From the NCBI GenBank assembly GCA_028293405.1, contig JAQGOW010000016.1, positions 1 to 6,828 of the forward strand: DNA of 6,828 nucleotides. Direction: 5' to 3'. The stretch is from Verrucomicrobiales bacterium. Its GTDB lineage: Bacteria; Verrucomicrobiota; Verrucomicrobiia; Limisphaerales; Palsa-1400. The position numbers and the translations under genes were made by a program. Below are positions 1-5,544 of the stretch, piece by piece (within the stretch, counting starts at the first letter, position 1; every line of letters begins with the position of its first letter). The notes below the pieces were generated by a model. It ran no database searches and was not told where the DNA came from. It worked only from the letters and a program-made list of their open reading frames with translations.

Positions 1-163
1 CGCCGGTGCCGCCGGTGCTGAGGTAGATCAGCGCGCCAGGGTTTTTAGCCGGCGATAGACCTGCTGCAGTTGCAGAAGCAACGTTGGTGAAGGCGCGGCT
101 TTTCAGATTGAGCTGTTCGCCGTTGCGGAGTTTTTCGAGTCCGCGAATGATTTGTTTGGACAT
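1..163 (-). CDS. Unidentified protein following the capsid gene, N-terminal 54 codons only
   Basis: The frame opens at the ATG on 163-161 and stays open to the window edge, so only the N-terminus is visible. It begins MSKQIIRGLEKLRNGEQLNL and reads on into an Ala/Ser/Gly-rich stretch ending GALIYLSTGGTG. There is no signal peptide or membrane segment in the visible part. I do not recognise the family. It lies directly downstream of the major capsid gene on the same strand, a place where phages carry head-decoration, head-tail connector or tail genes, so a structural role is a positional inference only. The start is supported by context: a heptad repeat run ends 10 nt upstream of this ATG, just as it does before the capsid and scaffold starts. 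No Shine-Dalgarno is visible; the bases before the ATG are ATTTTTTACC in mRNA sense. Confidence 0.6.
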   Translation of the reverse strand, partial: MSKQIIRGLEKLRNGEQLNLKSRAFTNVASATAAGLSPAKNPGALIYLSTGGTG

Positions 164-173
164 GGTAAAAAAT

Positions 174-194
174 GTTGAGAGTTGAGTGATGAGT
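174..194 (-). repeat. Three heptad repeats before the left-edge gene
   Basis: In mRNA sense these read ACTCATC, ACTCAAC, TCTCAAC, three 7-nt units of a degenerate MCTCAAC consensus. The array ends 10 nt upstream of the ATG at 163. The same type of array stands before the capsid start (1287-1307) and the scaffold start (2170-2225). The run is preceded by AAAACACTC, which is also present in the array before the capsid gene. Confidence 0.75.
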
Positions 195-211
195 GTTTTC
201 GAGCGATTGGG

Positions 212-262
212 CTCCTCTCCCCGGCCCTCTCCTCGCAGGGCGAAGAGAGGGGGAGGACGAGG
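212..262 (-). repeat. Hairpin repeat element, copy 1 (3' side of capsid gene)
   Basis: Positions 225-236 and 240-251 form a 12-bp stem with a 3-nt loop. Its single non-Watson-Crick position becomes G-U in the minus-strand transcript. The hairpin lies 14 nt after the capsid stop codon. Positions 212-234 match 1316-1338 at 21 of 23 bases, so this is a copy of a dispersed element and not a private terminator. No T-run follows the stem in the direction of transcription, so it does not look like a standard intrinsic terminator. Retained 3' ends or RNA stabilisation are possible roles, as is a passive REP-like repeat. Confidence 0.7.
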
Positions 263-265
263 TGC

Positions 266-1273
266 CTAGTTGTTGTGGGTGACGGCGACGATGCGGACGT
301 TTTTGGGGTCGTAAACGCGGACCCAATTGGCGGCGGTTTCGACTTCGGCATCCGTGGGGTTTTTGCCTGCGACCGATGCGCTGGTGAACTTCACCCCACG
401 CGGGTGCAGGATGAAACGACGGCGGTTGATCAGTTGCGAATCGCTATCCAAAGCAGAGCGGGACAGTTCGACACCTTCCGTTCCAAAGCCGCCTTGCACC
501 GGATCGGTCAACTTTGCCGAACCGCGGCCGAAAGCGCCTGGACCGAACAGATAGCTCGTGTAAACAAAGCCATCGGTGGTGCCATTGCGCAGCGGGCAAT
601 TGTCATCAATGATGACGCGGCGTCCCTGAAATGTGCGAATGGACGGTTTACCTTCGCTATCGGGAACGAAGTCGATCAGGTCGAGTTTGCGCAAGGCCGC
701 TTCGGTGGCGGAATGCATGGCGACAGCGACCAATCGATCCGCGCGGTCGCCGAGTTTTTGACAAGCGTCTACAAACGTGGTGCCGGTCAATTTGTTTGCT
801 GAAGTGCTGGCAGCGATCGACTCAGCATGGATGGCCAACAAGTTGCTCGCCATGGAGGCCGCGGCGAACATGCCCTTGAGTGAGGAGATCATGAACGCCT
901 CGTCCGTGCGGGCCCAGTAGGAGCCGACGAGTTGCAAGATTGCACTCATCGGATCATCCCCAGCCATTGCTTTGGCGAGTTGATTGACTGACCACGCCTG
1001 ACCGTCGTTGTGAATGCGGGCAATGTCCTGGTCTGCGCCGATCTTCTGCGTGGTGAGAGGTGCAGAGTCGTTCAACGGCTGACGAGCGCCGCTAAGGTCA
1101 TTCCAGAAAGGCATGTGAGCCTCGGAACCTCCCGCGTCAGCGAGGGCGTCGAACTGGGGATCCATCTCGACGATGCCTGATTCATAGAACGCTGACAAAG
1201 CAGCGGTGCGTTGGATTGCATATTTTTCGAACTCTGTTGGGACGATGACGTCCGCGATTTGTGTTTTTGCCAT
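266..1273 (-). CDS. Phage major capsid protein
   Basis: This 335-residue protein is most likely the shell protein of a tailed-phage head. The pattern is one I know from phage coat proteins often grouped as Gp13-like major capsid proteins: an opening IADVIVPTEFEKYAIQRTA (residues 6-24), then MPFWNDLSG (54-62), the block GQAWSVNQLAKAMAGDDPM (91-109), GRRVIIDDNCP (217-227), YLFGPGAFG (241-249) and RRRFILHPRGVKF (284-296). Length fits an HK97-fold coat protein without a fused scaffold or protease. No cleaved delta domain is evident, which agrees with a separate scaffold gene immediately upstream. The start is the ATG at 1273, before MAKTQ; no Shine-Dalgarno is seen, but a heptad array ends 13 nt upstream. 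Hairpin-repeat copies flank the gene on both sides. The long plus-strand frame over it is a coding shadow. The capsid call is confident; the exact subfamily is from memory. Confidence 0.88.
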   Translation of the reverse strand: MAKTQIADVIVPTEFEKYAIQRTAALSAFYESGIVEMDPQFDALADAGGSEAHMPFWNDLSGARQPLNDSAPLTTQKIGADQDIARIHNDGQAWSVNQLAKAMAGDDPMSAILQLVGSYWARTDEAFMISSLKGMFAAASMASNLLAIHAESIAASTSANKLTGTTFVDACQKLGDRADRLVAVAMHSATEAALRKLDLIDFVPDSEGKPSIRTFQGRRVIIDDNCPLRNGTTDGFVYTSYLFGPGAFGRGSAKLTDPVQGGFGTEGVELSRSALDSDSQLINRRRFILHPRGVKFTSASVAGKNPTDAEVETAANWVRVYDPKNVRIVAVTHNN

Positions 1274-1286
1274 ATGTTTTTAGTTA

Positions 1287-1307
1287 GTTGAGGGTTGAGG
1301 GTTGAGT
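1287..1307 (-). repeat. Three heptad repeats before the capsid gene
   Basis: In mRNA sense the units are ACTCAAC, CCTCAAC, CCTCAAC. The array ends 13 nt upstream of the capsid ATG and is followed by TAACTAAAAACAT. It is joined to the hairpin element at 1316-1354 through the sequence GACAAAAC, which gives the same hairpin-then-heptad order as in the gap after the capsid gene. Confidence 0.8.
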
Positions 1308-1315
1308 GTTTTGTC

Positions 1316-1354
1316 CTCCTCTCCCCAACCCTCTCCTCCATGCGGAGGCGAGGG
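1316..1354 (-). repeat. Hairpin repeat element, copy 2 (5' side of capsid gene)
   Basis: Positions 1329-1339 pair with 1344-1354 around a 4-nt loop, 10 of 11 positions matching. The outer part (1316-1338) is nearly identical to copy 1 at 212-234. The loop-proximal part of the stem has a different sequence in the two copies, yet it pairs in both, so the structure is conserved better than the sequence. It lies 30 nt past the scaffold stop codon. There is no T-run after the stem on the transcribed strand. Confidence 0.7.
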
Positions 1355-1384
1355 AGAAGAAGGGAGAAAAAGTGCTTTTGGTGT

Positions 1385-2161
1385 TTAGTTTGTGGCGGCG
1401 GAGGCCTTGAGTTGTTGTGCGCGGTTTGGGTCGTTTCGTTGCAGGCGCATTTGTTCGGTGAGATTCCACGAGTCCCTGCGGAATGGATTTTTTACCGACC
1501 GATTGCCGGATCCACCGGAGCTGTTGCTGGCTGCGCCGCCGCCAGCGTTTGATTCAAATAGGTGCGGCGCTTCGGACAGTTGCGCTTCCAACCACTCCTC
1601 GATCGCCATGGGTTTGACACCGTCTTTGCCGACGCGAACGGTTTGTCCATCCGCCTCAAAGGCCGTAGGCACGCCGTTTACCAATTTGAAAATGTTTCGG
1701 GCACGAGCGGTGATGTCGGGTATGGCGGTGGGACGAAGGCCGCGCTTTGTGGCTGCTGCGACGACGCCTTGATCAATTTGAATGGTGACCAGGCGCCCAT
1801 TGAGGGCGTCGCGTTCAGAAGTGATCGCCCCAAGCTGCTTTTCAAAATCGGTTTTTGCCGCTTTGACGCGCGTTTCGATGACCTTCTCGACTTCGCCGGC
1901 TTTGAGTTGCTGTTGTTCCTCCAGCTTACGCTTTTCTTCGGCCAGCCGGTGGACTTCATCGGGATCGATTCCGTGGAAGCGTTTCGTCTGTTCGTCGAGC
2001 TGCTGCACGAGCGCAATATTTGCGTTGCGGAATTCATCGAGCTTTGCTTTATCGGCAGCGCCTTCAGCGTCGAGGAACCACGCGCCATCGCGTTCGATGT
2101 AGTGAGCGGCGAGTTCGGCGGGGATTTCGTTCTTTGAGGTTAGTTTGTATTTTAGGGACAT
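1385..2161 (-). CDS. Phage capsid scaffolding protein
   Basis: This 258-residue protein has the layout of an internal scaffold. It opens MSLKYKLTSKNEIP with a short globular segment including YIERDGAWFLDAEG (21-34). A long charged coiled-coil region covers about residues 35-125 and is rich in Glu, Lys and Gln. Next come AIPDITARARNIFKL (146-160) and a Gly/Ser/Ala linker (207-219). The basic-amphipathic tail contains NPFRRDSWNLTEQMRLQRND (225-244); an NPF..-x-NLTEQMRL tail is familiar to me from phage scaffold proteins and is the sort of segment that contacts the capsid protein. Scaffolds fill the procapsid, fix shell size and leave or are degraded before packaging. The position between portal and capsid genes agrees. 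The start is the ATG at 2161, with the heptad array 8 nt upstream and no Shine-Dalgarno. Both long plus-strand frames over the gene are shadows. Confidence 0.85.
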   Translation of the reverse strand: MSLKYKLTSKNEIPAELAAHYIERDGAWFLDAEGAADKAKLDEFRNANIALVQQLDEQTKRFHGIDPDEVHRLAEEKRKLEEQQQLKAGEVEKVIETRVKAAKTDFEKQLGAITSERDALNGRLVTIQIDQGVVAAATKRGLRPTAIPDITARARNIFKLVNGVPTAFEADGQTVRVGKDGVKPMAIEEWLEAQLSEAPHLFESNAGGGAASNSSGGSGNRSVKNPFRRDSWNLTEQMRLQRNDPNRAQQLKASAATN

Positions 2162-2169
2162 AATGATTT

Positions 2170-2225
2170 GTTGAGGGTTGAGTGTTGAGGGTTGAGTGAT
2201 CAGTAATCAGTGTTCAGTGGTGAGT
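2170..2225 (-). repeat. Eight heptad repeats spanning the portal 3' end and scaffold leader
   Basis: In mRNA sense the units in order are ACTCACC, ACTGAAC, ACTGATT, ACTGATC, ACTCAAC, CCTCAAC, ACTCAAC, CCTCAAC, with no break in the 7-nt period. The array ends 8 nt before the scaffold ATG. Its first three units and part of the fourth lie inside the portal gene and encode SPLNTDY plus the TGA stop. It is the longest of the three arrays and the only one without an accompanying hairpin element. Confidence 0.85.
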
Positions 2226-3717
2226 TACGGACGGATTTGATGAGGGCGAGTTCGTCCTCGTTCGAGCGGCCGTCGGGCAAAATTTCTCCACGGCGGAACA
2301 GTTCCAGCATGGTTTCCTGACTGACGGCACCGGCCTGCCAGGCGGCAACGATTTCGTGCAGCGCGTTGCTGTCCATGCCGGCGGTGGTGAAATCTGTGTT
2401 CAGGGAAAAGACAACGACTTTGTCGGTGAGCGATTCGGGATTTTCTTCCGTGGAATTCCACCAGTAAACCCAGCGCAACACCTGCGTCAGCGACTCACTC
2501 AAACTGGTAGCGACACTGGCGAGGACGCTGTTTTCACCGCTTTGGCGCAGTTCGATGGCCTGGGCGGTTTCGCCAACGCGTTTCTGCGCTTCAAGCAAGC
2601 GAGAGCCGAGGACAGCCATGAGCTTTTCATCGCGATCCATGGCGCGCTCCAACGTGGTCAGGCCTTGTCCGGTAAATTCCAGGTAGCCAGCGGTCGCGCC
2701 CGTGTTCTCCGTTACCCATGCTGCAGTTGAACCAATCCGCAAGTCCGGATTCTTTTGAAACCCGCTGAGCCAAGGAGTTGGAAGAGCCGTGAAGTGCATG
2801 CCGTGCTTGTAATCAGCATCGAGACGGTAGTGGTCGAGATTTACGGCGATGAGATCGGCGAGCGGCAATTTATCCACGGCAGCCATCGAATTACGCGGGC
2901 CGTGAAAAACAAATGGAATGAGCGGTAGCGGCTTGCCGAGACGCAGGGGCGTTCGTGTTTCAATCAGAGTCCATTCACCTGTGCCGCCTTTTTTGCTATC
3001 GCGTTGGCCGGATGGTAACGCCTGCCAAATTTCCACCTGATAGGCGAACCCTGGCTTACCGGAGGACGGATGACTGAGGCCAGATGAAACGGAAGCGGAT
3101 GGGCCGGTGCGTTTGTCGCTGGCGATCAACTTCAAAACGCGAATTTGTGGAACGATATCGCTGGTGAATCCATCGTCTGAAACAATGGTTGCGGTTTCTT
3201 TCAGAACAACCAACGTCGGCAGGTTGCGGCCATTTACTCGTTCGACGCGCCAGTTAATGATTTGTTCGGCCTGATAAAGAGCGATATAGGCGCGGTTTTC
3301 GAAGTCGCCTTCCCAGTCGACCAGCGTTCCGGCGCGACCGACGCCGATGACCTCGCTGACGAGATCTTTTGCGTAACCGGTCAACGATGTGCCGAGCATG
3401 TCGCAGTCGTTAACGAAGTTGCCGAGCGCGGAGGCGAGTGCCGAGGGTGCTCCGCCAGCGGGTGCCTCAGGAATTTTAACAAAGGGAGCGCGGCGGAAGA
3501 TCAGGCCGCTGTAACCATCCAAGGTGCGACCGGCTGCATTGAAGAACGTCGCCCGATTGCAATACGCTTTAAACTCGTCGTCAGTCTGTGAGTCGAGCTT
3601 TGGCAGATAGCGCTCGCCCGCGGCTTTCACCGCATCTTCGCCGGCGAGAATATCACGGGCTCGCAACCAAGTGGATGCGTTCGCGTCATAATCTGGATGT
3701 GTAGCGTTTACTGCCAT
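2200..3717 (-). CDS. Phage portal protein (DUF4055-like)
   Basis: This 505-residue protein matches my picture of the DUF4055 family, whose members sit at the portal position of tailed-phage genomes. Family-like blocks are AGEDAVKAAGERYLPKL (25-41), RTLDGYSGLIFRR (64-76), VGRAGTLVDWEG (126-137), PLPLIPFVFHGP (263-274), LADLIAVNLDHYRLDADYKH (286-305), followed by TALPTPWLSG (310-319), and VGETAQAIELRQSGENSVLA (381-400). A portal forms a dodecameric ring at one capsid vertex, docks the terminase and is the channel for DNA. The length is normal for a portal and the frame is intact, so this does not look like decay. The start is the ATG at 3717; no Shine-Dalgarno and no heptads precede it, unlike the later genes. 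The last seven codons and the stop are made of heptad repeat sequence. No terminase gene is found upstream. The portal role is very likely; the family name is from memory. Confidence 0.87.
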   Translation of the reverse strand: MAVNATHPDYDANASTWLRARDILAGEDAVKAAGERYLPKLDSQTDDEFKAYCNRATFFNAAGRTLDGYSGLIFRRAPFVKIPEAPAGGAPSALASALGNFVNDCDMLGTSLTGYAKDLVSEVIGVGRAGTLVDWEGDFENRAYIALYQAEQIINWRVERVNGRNLPTLVVLKETATIVSDDGFTSDIVPQIRVLKLIASDKRTGPSASVSSGLSHPSSGKPGFAYQVEIWQALPSGQRDSKKGGTGEWTLIETRTPLRLGKPLPLIPFVFHGPRNSMAAVDKLPLADLIAVNLDHYRLDADYKHGMHFTALPTPWLSGFQKNPDLRIGSTAAWVTENTGATAGYLEFTGQGLTTLERAMDRDEKLMAVLGSRLLEAQKRVGETAQAIELRQSGENSVLASVATSLSESLTQVLRWVYWWNSTEENPESLTDKVVVFSLNTDFTTAGMDSNALHEIVAAWQAGAVSQETMLELFRRGEILPDGRSNEDELALIKSVRNSPLNTDY

Positions 3718-3757
3718 GTCGTCAATTTACGACAGGGGGGTGGACAGTTACGGGGTG

Positions 3758-3851
3758 ACTCCCCAAAAAAGTTTTTCGAAATCTCGCCCTTTTTGCGCAA
3801 GGCGTTGGGGAGTAGGGCGTTTTGTTGACAAAATATTTTTAAAATTTTTTT
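3758..3851. promoter_or_regulatory. Palindrome-rich, AT-rich leader upstream of the portal gene
   Basis: Several symmetrical elements crowd here. ACTCCCCAA at 3758-3766 has an exact inverted copy at 3805-3813. CGCCCT at 3785-3790 has an exact inverted copy at 3814-3819. TTTTGT and ACAAAA at 3820-3833 are inverted around TG. An A/T run to 3851 stands out from the surrounding GC-richer DNA. This is a sensible place for the promoter and an operator of the portal-first transcript, but I could not pick convincing -35 and -10 boxes on the minus strand. The first two inverted repeats overlap, so they could be alternative RNA folds in the leader. Confidence 0.4.
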
Positions 3852-3865
3852 GCAGGGGGATTCTT

Positions 3866-4130
3866 ACAGAAGGTAACGGAGGGAACGGAGTGGAAGCCCG
3901 AGGACCGAAATCTGAATGGGAATTACGGACAGAAGGTCACTAAGGGCACGAAGGTGCGGTAAGCTTAACCGCGAAATACGCGAACGACGCGAACACGGAA
4001 AGCAAGGCGCTGAGGTTCAACCACGAAATACGCGAACTAAACGAAACGGAAACCGGAATTATTAACAGAAGGTCACTAAGGGCACGAAGGTGCGGCAAGC
4101 TTTAACCACGAAATACCCTATATACGCGAA
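3866..4130. repeat. Intergenic direct-repeat patch
   Basis: The gap 3718-4146 has no credible gene; its right-hand part is built from short direct repeats. A 31-nt block starting ACAGAAGGTCACTAAGGGCA is identical at 3929-3959 and 4065-4095, and a degenerate relative begins ACAGAAGGTAACGGAGGG at 3866. A second unit, AACCRCGAAATACGCGAAC, occurs at 3967-3985 and 4019-4037. A third copy, beginning at 4104, is interrupted by the 9-nt insertion CCTATATAC (4117-4125) and then resumes to 4130. In the first and last copies the two units are joined by an AAGCTT-containing linker, so the larger repeat is about 57 nt long. Position 3956-3972 is a near-palindrome centred on AAGCTT. The style fits dispersed chromosomal repeats of Verrucomicrobiota-like genomes, not phage DNA; that comparison is from memory. 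Confidence 0.75.
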
Positions 4131-4146
4131 ATCAAGAGGAGAAGGG

Positions 4147-5301
4147 TCAGGCTTCCGGTTTCGTGATAGCAGTTTTATTTGGATAACGGGAGCTGAGGTG
4201 GCTGATTGTTGTGCTGATGCGTTCGGTTAATGCAGCCGGTCCGATGACTGTGGCGTGGGTGCCCCAGCTCAGGATCCAACGTTCCACTTCTTCCAAGGCG
4301 CTCAAATGCATGGTCATCCGGGAGGCGCCATCTGCAAGCTCCGTGACTGTTTGTGTGGCGTGCCATTTCCGGCCGCGCAACTGGTCAGTTGCCCATGCGT
4401 CGAAATCGATGACAACCTCATAATCGCCAGTTCCCGACATGACGGTGAAGCTGTCGCTTAGGTATTTGGCCGGGTCAAAATCATCAGGCGGGGTGAAACG
4501 TTTATCGGTCGTTTGCATTGAACTCATGCGGGCGAGGGCAAACGTGCGAATATCGTGGCGCTCTTCATCATATCCGAGCAGGTACCATCGATTGTCCGAA
4601 CAGGTCACGTGATATGGGTGAACCAATCGCGTGTGCCGAGTTTTACCACCGGGTTTGCGGTAGCAGAATTTTAAGACCTCACCTGCGCGCAGGGCGGCGG
4701 TGCAGGTTTTGAAGAGCGCAACGTCGGTGTCTTCGGGCGCGAGCGGACGAAACGAAACAGCTTCAGTGGAATGCTCCAGCAGAGAACGATCTTTGGAATC
4801 CAGGTGTCGGGTCAACTTCTCGCACGCAACCTTTAGTGGTCGATGGAAAGGGGTGTCCTGATATTGAGCGACGGCTTTATGGGCGACCATTATTGCAGAC
4901 ATTTCAGTTTCAGTCATTGTGGTAAAGCCGGCGAAATCGTGGACGGGTTGGGAATAGTAGTAGCCGCCTCGCGTGCAGTCGTATGCAATCGGTTGCGAAT
5001 AATGGTCACGCATATATTCGATGTCGCGCAAGATGGTTTTGTATCCGATTTCCAGTTCACGAGCCAACTGCCTTGCGTTCGGATAATTTCCTTCGGCGAT
5101 AATTCGATGAATCTTACCCATGCGTTCGAGCGGGGCGCGGCGCACGCGTTCGCTGGGTTTCGTGCGTGCGCGTTCGCGCAGGGCATTTTCAGCTCGGCCA
5201 ACGTTGAGCCGGATCGTTGGTTTCTTTGTTTTCAGTGGGTTCGAGGACAGTGAAGGAGTTACCCGGAGGGATGCACTTTGGAGGTTTTTCATCATTTTCA
5301 T
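4147..5301 (-). CDS. WYL-domain transcriptional regulator (HTH-WYL-WCX)
   Basis: This 384-residue cytoplasmic DNA-binding protein has three domains. A winged helix-turn-helix spans about residues 58-115, with NARQLARELEIGYKTILRDI (75-94) as the helix-turn-helix and YDCTRGGYYY (107-116) as the wing. A WYL domain spans about 195-265 and contains the W-Y-L triad in NRWYLLGYD (237-245) and the RTFALARM strand (252-259). A WCX-type C-terminal domain spans about 290-370, including RWILSWGTHATVIGP (341-355). WYL domains sense small ligands or nucleic acid, and such regulators often control phage-defence, DNA-damage or metabolic genes and themselves. About 57 residues precede the HTH; they are basic and low in complexity, so the true start could be internal, though the ATG at 5301 (MKMMKN) fits the promoter and operator found just upstream. 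No Shine-Dalgarno is evident. The target genes cannot be read from the window. Confidence 0.9.
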   Translation of the reverse strand: MKMMKNLQSASLRVTPSLSSNPLKTKKPTIRLNVGRAENALRERARTKPSERVRRAPLERMGKIHRIIAEGNYPNARQLARELEIGYKTILRDIEYMRDHYSQPIAYDCTRGGYYYSQPVHDFAGFTTMTETEMSAIMVAHKAVAQYQDTPFHRPLKVACEKLTRHLDSKDRSLLEHSTEAVSFRPLAPEDTDVALFKTCTAALRAGEVLKFCYRKPGGKTRHTRLVHPYHVTCSDNRWYLLGYDEERHDIRTFALARMSSMQTTDKRFTPPDDFDPAKYLSDSFTVMSGTGDYEVVIDFDAWATDQLRGRKWHATQTVTELADGASRMTMHLSALEEVERWILSWGTHATVIGPAALTERISTTISHLSSRYPNKTAITKPEA

Positions 5302-5319
5302 CCCGGTAGGTTAGCAAGG

Positions 5320-5346
5320 TCACTTGGACAAAGGCTGTCCAAGTGA
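5320..5346. promoter_or_regulatory. Perfect inverted repeat, candidate operator of the WYL regulator
   Basis: TCACTTGGACA (5320-5330) and TGTCCAAGTGA (5336-5346) are exact reverse complements separated by AAGGC. The near edge lies 18 nt upstream of the WYL start codon, and the predicted transcription start falls inside the repeat. The 16-bp centre-to-centre spacing of the arms is suited to a dimeric winged-HTH protein. The stem is followed by no clean T-run on either strand, so a terminator is less likely. Repression by the WYL protein itself is an inference from position. Confidence 0.65.
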
Positions 5347-5349
5347 AAA

Positions 5350-5378
5350 ATTATTTTTGGGTGCAATGGAGTTACCAA
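5350..5378 (-). promoter_or_regulatory. Candidate sigma-70-type promoter of the WYL regulator
   Basis: In the minus-strand sense TTGGTA (5378-5373) and AATAAT (5355-5350) match the -35 and -10 consensus at 4 and 5 of 6 positions, with a 17-nt spacer. The predicted start would be near 5343, inside the palindrome 5320-5346, giving a leader of about 40 nt. The match is by eye; housekeeping promoters of this lineage may differ from the E. coli consensus. Confidence 0.45.
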
Positions 5379-5485
5379 TCGGGAACCGGGATAAAGAACG
5401 TAACACCTGATGCAAGGGCTTATGTTTCAACAGGTAGTTGCTTGACTCGGGATGTTGACGAGCTCCTGCACCCTTACACGCAATT

Positions 5486-5508
5486 CGGAATCGCAAATTC
5501 ACATTCCG
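5486..5508. promoter_or_regulatory. Short inverted repeat upstream of the 122-residue gene
   Basis: CGGAAT (5486-5491) and ATTCCG (5503-5508) are exact reverse complements with an 11-nt spacer, so their centres are 17 bp apart. The site lies 36 nt upstream of the ATG at 5545. It could be an operator half of the divergent control region, but a 6-bp arm can arise by chance and no good promoter was found for this gene. Confidence 0.25.
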
Positions 5509-5544
5509 CTACTTAACATCAAGCATTGGCCTCCTTCTTAATCA

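Noticed and set aside
182..802. 206-codon plus-strand open frame
   Set aside because: It lies opposite the capsid gene and its start falls in the repeat gap. The capsid protein has clear family blocks, so this is a coding shadow.
1562..2137. 191-codon plus-strand open frame
   Set aside because: It is fully antisense to the scaffold gene. Its Phe/Leu-rich translation is what a coiled-coil gene gives on the opposite strand.
174..2225. Heptad arrays as a CRISPR or telomere-like element
   Set aside because: Units are contiguous 7-mers without spacers, so not CRISPR. The resemblance of TTGAGGG to telomere repeats is only superficial in short, degenerate internal arrays.
3716..3943. 75-codon plus-strand frame in the 3718-4146 gap
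   Set aside because: It begins antisense to the portal start, runs through palindromes and into the repeat patch, and its translation has no protein-like pattern.
4009..4024. GGTTCAAcc resembling a tRNA T-loop, as a possible phage attachment site
   Set aside because: No acceptor, anticodon or D-arm pairing could be found around it, and the bases belong to the direct-repeat unit.
5320..5502. 60-codon minus-strand frame before the WYL gene
   Set aside because: It covers the predicted promoter and ends in the operator palindrome. Its product is basic and featureless.
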